18,680 bases of DNA from assembly GCA_002477465.1 (NCBI GenBank), contig DLPV01000022.1, forward strand, positions 4,662 to 23,341, in the 5' to 3' direction. A model generated the notes under the pieces. That model was not told where the DNA came from and searched no databases. It saw only the letters and a program-made list of their open reading frames with translations. Of this stretch, positions 15,364-18,680 are shown piece after piece. The position numbers and the translations under genes are program-made. The stretch comes from Gammaproteobacteria bacterium UBA7449 (GTDB lineage: Bacteria; Pseudomonadota; Gammaproteobacteria; Pseudomonadales; Pseudohongiellaceae). Numbering within the stretch: the first letter of the stretch is position 1; every line of letters begins with the position of its first letter.

Positions 15364-16115
15364 TTGAAGGATCGCCGATATTGGAAGTGGAAGGATTTAG
15401 CAAGACGTTTGCTATCCACAATCTGGAGCGTCACATCCCGGTCTTTGCTGAACTGGAATTCACTGTGCGCAGTGGCGAATTTCTGTTGGTGCGAGGACCT
15501 AACGGAGTGGGCAAGTCTACGCTCCTGCGCTGCCTGTTTCGCAGTTATCGGCCCACTTCAGGTTCTGCTATCTATCACTCCGCCCATGGCAGTGTGGACC
15601 TGGCTAGAGCCGCTGATATCGATATCACTTTGCTGCGCAACGAAGAGATCGGTTTTGTTACCCAGTTTCTGCGGCCCAGGCCCAGAGTGGCAGCACTTAC
15701 CCTGGTTGCCGAGGTTTTGATTGCTGTGGGAACCGATCAGGACGAGGCAGAAAAGTCTGCCACTGATCTCCTGGATCGGTTTGGTCTTAAATCCGATTTG
15801 CATGACGCTTACCCAACAACATTTTCTGGCGGTGAGCAGCAAAAAGTAAATTTGGCTCGTGCCTTGATTCGCCCCCGGCGCTTGCTGCTACTGGATGAGC
15901 CGACCGCCTCTTTGGACGAAGAAACTCGAAATGCCATGGCATCCAGATTGGGAGAATTAAAGGACCAGGGCGTGGCGATGATGGGTGTGCTGCATCATGC
16001 CAGCGACGTTGAAGGACTCATCGACAAGGAATTGCATATCGAACTACCTGAAGGGGTATCCGAAACAGATCTGGAAGAGTTGGGAGACACACGTCATGTG
16101 GTTGAACAATCTTAG
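15360..16115 (+). CDS. phnL: CP-lyase ABC protein PhnL
   Basis: A 251-residue ABC ATPase, second nucleotide-binding protein of the CP-lyase system. Walker A is GPNGVGKS at 46-53, the Q-loop is in FVTQFLRPRPRV at 99-110 (PhnL-typical), the signature is FSGGEQQKVNLARAL at 155-169, and Walker B is LLLLDE at 175-180, then PTASLDE. In E. coli PhnL is needed with PhnGHI for the nucleosidase step and forms a heterodimer with PhnK on the core. It overlaps the metallophosphoesterase by four bases and phnM by 20 bases. Nothing is missing. Confidence 0.93.
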   Translation: MIEGSPILEVEGFSKTFAIHNLERHIPVFAELEFTVRSGEFLLVRGPNGVGKSTLLRCLFRSYRPTSGSAIYHSAHGSVDLARAADIDITLLRNEEIGFVTQFLRPRPRVAALTLVAEVLIAVGTDQDEAEKSATDLLDRFGLKSDLHDAYPTTFSGGEQQKVNLARALIRPRRLLLLDEPTASLDEETRNAMASRLGELKDQGVAMMGVLHHASDVEGLIDKELHIELPEGVSETDLEELGDTRHVVEQS

Positions 16116-17337
16116 AATTTATTCACCGGATGGTGAGATAGAGCGCGGCAGCATTCTGATTCGTGACGGCAAGATCGAAGATCTGTTGCAGGGTGCAGCC
16201 AGAGAATCAGGGATTAACTGTGAAGGTCTGGCGGCTTTGCCCGGAATCATTGATTTCCATGGTGATATGTTAGAGCGCGAGGTGGAACCACGGCCAGGTG
16301 TTCATCTACCAATAGACCTTGGCATCTTCGAATTGGACAAGCGACTGGCAGCCAGTGGCTTGACTACTGCCTACCCGGCGATCTCTTTTGCCTGGCATGC
16401 CAAAGACACATTCCGTAGCGAGAATCGCGCAATCGATTTAATCAGAGCGGTAAACAAGTATCACAACGACTGTCTTACTGACATGCGTGTACATAGCCGA
16501 TTTGAAATCACCAATCCTGACGCAGGACAGGTGCTGATAAATCTGTTGGGCGAACATCAGATTCAATTGGTATCCATCATGGATCACACGCCCGGCCAGG
16601 GGCAGTATCGAGATATCGAGGCCTATATTCAGTTTGCCATGAAGTGGCGACGGGAAAAGATGGGGATGGAAATCTCCGAAGAAGAAATGCACGAGAATGT
16701 GCGGGTTGCTCAGGAGCGCCCCAAAGCCTGGGATACCGTGCGTATGGTTGGTCAAATTACCCAGAAAGAAAACATTCCGCTTGCCTCTCATGATGATGAT
16801 ACCCCTGAGAAAGTTGCAATGGTGCACGACATGGGCGCAACCATCAGCGAGTTCCCGGTAACTGTGGAAGCAGCACAGGCGGCGCGGGAACGTAGTATGT
16901 ATACCGTGATGGGAGCACCCAATGCATTGAGAGGTTCTTCCCATTCGGGAAATCTTTCAGCGGCTGATGCTATAGCTGAAGGACTGGTAGATATCCTGGC
17001 TGCTGACTATTACCCGTCCGCTCTTTTGCATTCCATCTATGCTTTGCAGGAGAAGGGTATTCTTCCTGTGGCGGAAGGCATCAAATTAATTTCGGAAAAT
17101 CCGGCGCGAGCGCTGAACATGGAAGGGCGCGGACGACTCGAACCAGGCATGTTTGCAGACATCACTCTGGTACAGGAAGGCCAGCGGCCACGAGTTCGCG
17201 CCACGGTGCGAAGTGGTGTTCCTATATATTGGGATGGACACATGTCTCAACTTGAAGGTGTCGACCTTAGCAGCGGCTATCAAATAGGACATGTTGTAGA
17301 CACTATAGAATCACCCGAAGAGCGTATCGCTTCGTGA
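16096..17337 (+). CDS. phnM: ribose 1-phosphonate 5-triphosphate diphosphatase PhnM
   Basis: A 413-residue amidohydrolase-superfamily enzyme that removes pyrophosphate from the ribosyl-triphosphate phosphonate intermediate in the known pathway. Metal-site motifs are H55-G-D57 in IIDFHGDMLE, the MDHTPGQ segment at 162-168, and SHDDDT with H232-D233. Conserved EPRPGV, GAPNALRGSSHSGN and ADYYPSALL segments identify PhnM. I use ATG 16096, inside the end of phnL; the frame is open further upstream, but that part is a phnL shadow. The stop overlaps the next gene (GTGA). PhnM intact next to an unusual PhnJ implies the early ribosylation steps are still performed. Confidence 0.94.
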   Translation: MWLNNLRIYSPDGEIERGSILIRDGKIEDLLQGAARESGINCEGLAALPGIIDFHGDMLEREVEPRPGVHLPIDLGIFELDKRLAASGLTTAYPAISFAWHAKDTFRSENRAIDLIRAVNKYHNDCLTDMRVHSRFEITNPDAGQVLINLLGEHQIQLVSIMDHTPGQGQYRDIEAYIQFAMKWRREKMGMEISEEEMHENVRVAQERPKAWDTVRMVGQITQKENIPLASHDDDTPEKVAMVHDMGATISEFPVTVEAAQAARERSMYTVMGAPNALRGSSHSGNLSAADAIAEGLVDILAADYYPSALLHSIYALQEKGILPVAEGIKLISENPARALNMEGRGRLEPGMFADITLVQEGQRPRVRATVRSGVPIYWDGHMSQLEGVDLSSGYQIGHVVDTIESPEERIAS

Positions 17338-18014
17338 ACGCTCCACAGACTACTTCTTTAAACTACATTAAGTATTTTCCAGAAGATCTTCCTGATCTGC
17401 GTGAAAAGCGTGGCACCTTAGGTGAAGAGCCGCGTATTCATCCAAGCTGCTACATCATCGATAGCCATATCGGTGCCTGGACCGACCTGTTTGCGAACTG
17501 CATGCTGCTGGAATCTTCCTTTGATGACTATAGCTATGCGGCGGGTGATGTTTCCATCGTCTATACTGATGTAGGAAAATTTTGTTCCATCGCCTCTCAC
17601 GTGCGAATTAACCCAGGCAATCATCCCATGGAGCGGGTAACGCAACACCATATGACTTACCGGCGGAAGTCCTATGGTTTCGATGAGGAAGATGATGAAG
17701 AATTCTTCCAATGGCGGCGCAATGCACATTGTTCAATCGGTCATGACGTATGGATAGGTCATGGCGCAATCATCATGCCAGGCGTAACCGTGGGTACTGG
17801 CGCTGTGATTGGTGCTGGCGCAGTAGTCACTAAAGATATTGCCCCCTACGAGATCGCGGTAGGTGTGCCCGGCAGACCTATCCGCAAACGTTTCGATGAC
17901 GCAACTATCGAGAAGCTTCTGTCGATTGCCTGGTGGGACTGGGACCGCCTGACAATCGAGGCACGTTTTGATGAACTGAGAGACGTTGGAAGTTTCGTCG
18001 ATAAATACAGCTAA
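17334..18014 (+). CDS. phosphonate-cluster hexapeptide-repeat acetyltransferase
   Basis: A 226-residue left-handed beta-helix acyltransferase of the xenobiotic/chloramphenicol-acetyltransferase type, resembling the phosphonate metabolism transferase family TIGR03308. Hexapeptide repeats run through IHPSCYIIDSHIG, GKFCSIASHVRI and the C-terminal CSIGHDVWIGHGAIIMPGVTVGTGAVIGAGAVV. The catalytic-type His is H97 in NPGNHP. The start is GTG overlapping the phnM stop. It might acetylate an amino group on an aminophosphonate, the job of PhnO elsewhere, but the acceptor is not known from sequence. It is the last gene of the operon; I see no clear terminator immediately after it. Confidence 0.9.
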   Translation: MNAPQTTSLNYIKYFPEDLPDLREKRGTLGEEPRIHPSCYIIDSHIGAWTDLFANCMLLESSFDDYSYAAGDVSIVYTDVGKFCSIASHVRINPGNHPMERVTQHHMTYRRKSYGFDEEDDEEFFQWRRNAHCSIGHDVWIGHGAIIMPGVTVGTGAVIGAGAVVTKDIAPYEIAVGVPGRPIRKRFDDATIEKLLSIAWWDWDRLTIEARFDELRDVGSFVDKYS

Positions 18015-18226
18015 GACTTAATGCCTGGTTCATCCGCAAGACTTTGGCAACTGTTAGGGATTCAGAATGAAGCTCGGGTTGGTTATAGTGTTGTTACATC
18101 CTAGACTCGATGCGATTCCGCGTAGTTCATATGGGTAAGATGAATCTTCGTCACACCCCTTAAACATTCTCCTATTAGTCTCGGATATACATTCAGAATT
18201 CGAGGCCCCTATCTTAATCTATAGAA
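18015..18226. other. downstream spacer without recognised features
   Basis: About 210 bp after the last operon gene. No reading frame, RNA gene or clear terminator was recognised on either strand. Confidence 0.6.
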
Positions 18227-18246
18227 AATAGGGACAGATTTATTTT
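18227..18246 (+). repeat. 20-bp repeat copy 2
   Basis: AATAGGGACAGATTTATTTT, matching 6687-6706 with one mismatch and in the same orientation. The two copies enclose the EEP gene and the whole phn operon, about 11.5 kb. Confidence 0.75.
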
Positions 18247-18289
18247 CTTATTTTCTGAAAAGCGATGGCGGCTCGGGGCGGAAGAATCC

Positions 18290-18363
18290 AAACAGCCTTT
18301 GGGCTGTTTGTCCCCTGCGGGCTTCGCGCTAGCGCGCTCGTAGCAAACTGCTTTCGCAGTTTG
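18290..18363. repeat. cluster of short hairpins
   Basis: AAACAGCC-TTTG-GGCTGTTT (18290-18309), a perfect 12-bp palindrome CGCGCTAGCGCG (18325-18336), and CAAACTGC-TTTC-GCAGTTTG (18344-18363) follow one another. The first and third share the plan AAAC..GC, a TTTG/TTTC loop, GC..GTTT. No T-runs follow. These may be a decayed palindromic repeat element or act as transcription barriers. Confidence 0.7.
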
Positions 18364-18393
18364 TCGAACCAGGCTAGTGGTTCTCATCCACCC

Positions 18394-18537
18394 CTAAACC
18401 CCGCGCATTAAAAAGCCCCGCTTCGCGAGGCTTTGTAATGCGTGGTGCCCAGGGGCGGGATCGAAAAACCGAGCTTTTATGCGGCTTTTGGGCGTCTGCG
18501 TCCATTCATAGGACCACTGATAGTACCAGCAAGACAT
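18394..18537 (-). CDS. doubtful 47-codon ORF crossing the tRNA fragment
   Basis: ATG at 18537 is preceded on the minus strand by GGAGGG at good spacing, and the frame runs MSCWYYQWSYEWTQ... through the tRNA fragment and the terminator hairpin to a TAG. The good ribosome binding site is the only support. Translating a tRNA 3' end and a terminator is not expected of a real gene, unless integration created a chimeric frame. Confidence 0.15.
   Translation of the reverse strand: MSCWYYQWSYEWTQTPKSRIKARFFDPAPGHHALQSLAKRGFLMRGV
18404..18442 (-). terminator. terminator downstream of the tRNA fragment
   Basis: Outer arms CGCATTA (18404-18410) and TAATGCG (18436-18442), middle arms AAAGCC (18412-18417) and GGCTTT (18429-18434), and a short GC inner stem form a long imperfect hairpin. 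On the minus strand the middle arm runs into CTTTTTAAT. It begins directly after the encoded CCA of the tRNA fragment, as expected for a native tRNA terminator. Confidence 0.7.
18443..18465 (-). pseudogene. tRNA 3'-end fragment (tRNA-Phe-like), probable attachment-site core
   Basis: Read on the minus strand, 18465 to 18443 gives TTCGATC (T-loop), CCGCC (3' arm of the T-stem), CCTGGGC (3' acceptor arm), A and CCA. The five bases before it (GGTTT) cannot form the T-stem, and no anticodon arm, D-arm or GCCCAGG 5' acceptor strand is found upstream. So it is a 3' piece of about 23 nt, not a whole tRNA. A GCCCAGG...CCTGGGC acceptor stem fits gammaproteobacterial tRNA-Phe best; some tRNA-Leu share it. 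Confidence 0.75.
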
Positions 18538-18680
18538 TGATACTCCCTCCGAAAACTCGTGAGGGGTGGTCAATAATATAGCCCCCGACCCCCTTGGTGG
18601 CCTTCTTAATATTGATAGTACCTACCTCCATACATTAAGGTCGATTTTGAAAAAAATCTGAGAAAAACTGGAGTTAGAAA
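18466..18680. other. putative edge of an integrated element
   Basis: Sequence on the far side of the tRNA fragment, with no substantial gene. TGATAGTACC occurs twice (18518-18527 and 18613-18622), with a related TTGATACT at 18538-18545, all in the same orientation. Repeats like these beside a tRNA 3' fragment resemble arm-type binding sites of tyrosine recombinases. A 41-codon minus-strand frame (18631-18506, MEVGTINIKK...) is open but has no clear ribosome binding site. No integrase is in the window. Confidence 0.4.

Noticed and set aside
15985..16095. N-terminal extension of phnM within phnL
   Set aside because: The conserved PhnM N-terminus begins at the ATG at 16096; the upstream residues are a frame-shifted reading of phnL.
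18290..18420. CRISPR array
   Set aside because: The hairpins differ from each other and there are no regularly spaced identical repeats with unique spacers.
18443..18520. A complete tRNA gene on the minus strand
   Set aside because: No pairing 5' acceptor strand, D-arm or anticodon arm is found, and the T-stem cannot close.
18506..18631. 41-codon minus-strand frame (MEVGTINIKK...) in the right-edge segment
   Set aside because: Very short, no clear ribosome binding site, no recognised family; kept only as a remark in the edge description.

Overview
The window looks like a chromosomal stretch of a Gram-negative, aquatic-type gammaproteobacterium. The evidence is a TonB-dependent outer-membrane receptor of the large marine/xanthomonad type, Sec signal peptides, a lipoprotein with a lipobox, gammaproteobacterial-style tRNA and terminator structure, and a PhnG-M operon close to the proteobacterial one. 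I infer the class only and cannot name a genus. The whole window reads as a locus for scavenging phosphorus from organic compounds.

Left part (172-6600): a minus-strand pair encodes a TonB-dependent receptor and, overlapping its stop codon, a secreted tyrosine-phosphatase-fold phosphatase. Across a 430-bp divergent intergenic region, which holds a perfect 36-bp palindrome, a paralogous secreted phosphatase is encoded on the plus strand. It is followed by a secreted PHP-fold phosphodiesterase resembling the Sb-PDE organophosphate esterase family and by a strong terminator. Together these could bring phosphate esters into the periplasm and strip phosphate from them.

Middle and right part (7044-18014): a cytosolic endonuclease/exonuclease/phosphatase-fold (EEP) protein is followed by a tightly packed, mostly overlapping operon: phnC-phnE-phnD (importer), phnG-H-I-J-K (carbon-phosphorus lyase core plus first ABC protein), a calcineurin-like metallophosphoesterase, phnL, phnM, and a hexapeptide-repeat acetyltransferase of the phosphonate-linked type. 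No phnF, phnN, phnO or phnP is present in the window.

The outstanding observation is in PhnJ, the radical-SAM subunit that breaks the C-P bond in the known pathway. The frame is intact and well conserved, but three of the four cysteines known from the E. coli enzyme (the CX2CX21C iron-sulfur motif plus the thiyl-radical cysteine) are replaced by T252, I273 and A279; only C249 remains. The glycyl-radical glycine (G39) and active-site histidine (H115) are kept, and PhnG, H, I, K, L and M look intact. Three other cysteines (C99, C108, C117), evenly spaced, sit next to H115. This suggests either a CP-lyase machine with a relocated cofactor or a machine that does different, perhaps hydrolytic, chemistry on organophosphorus substrates, in line with the number of phosphoesterases around it.

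Right edge (18015-18680): no convincing gene. It holds a second copy of a 20-bp repeat also present at 6687 (the two bracket the EEP/phn cluster in direct orientation), several hairpins, a terminator, and a 3' fragment of a tRNA gene (tRNA-Phe-like) on the minus strand. The geometry is that of an attachment site whose integrated element would lie to the right of the window.
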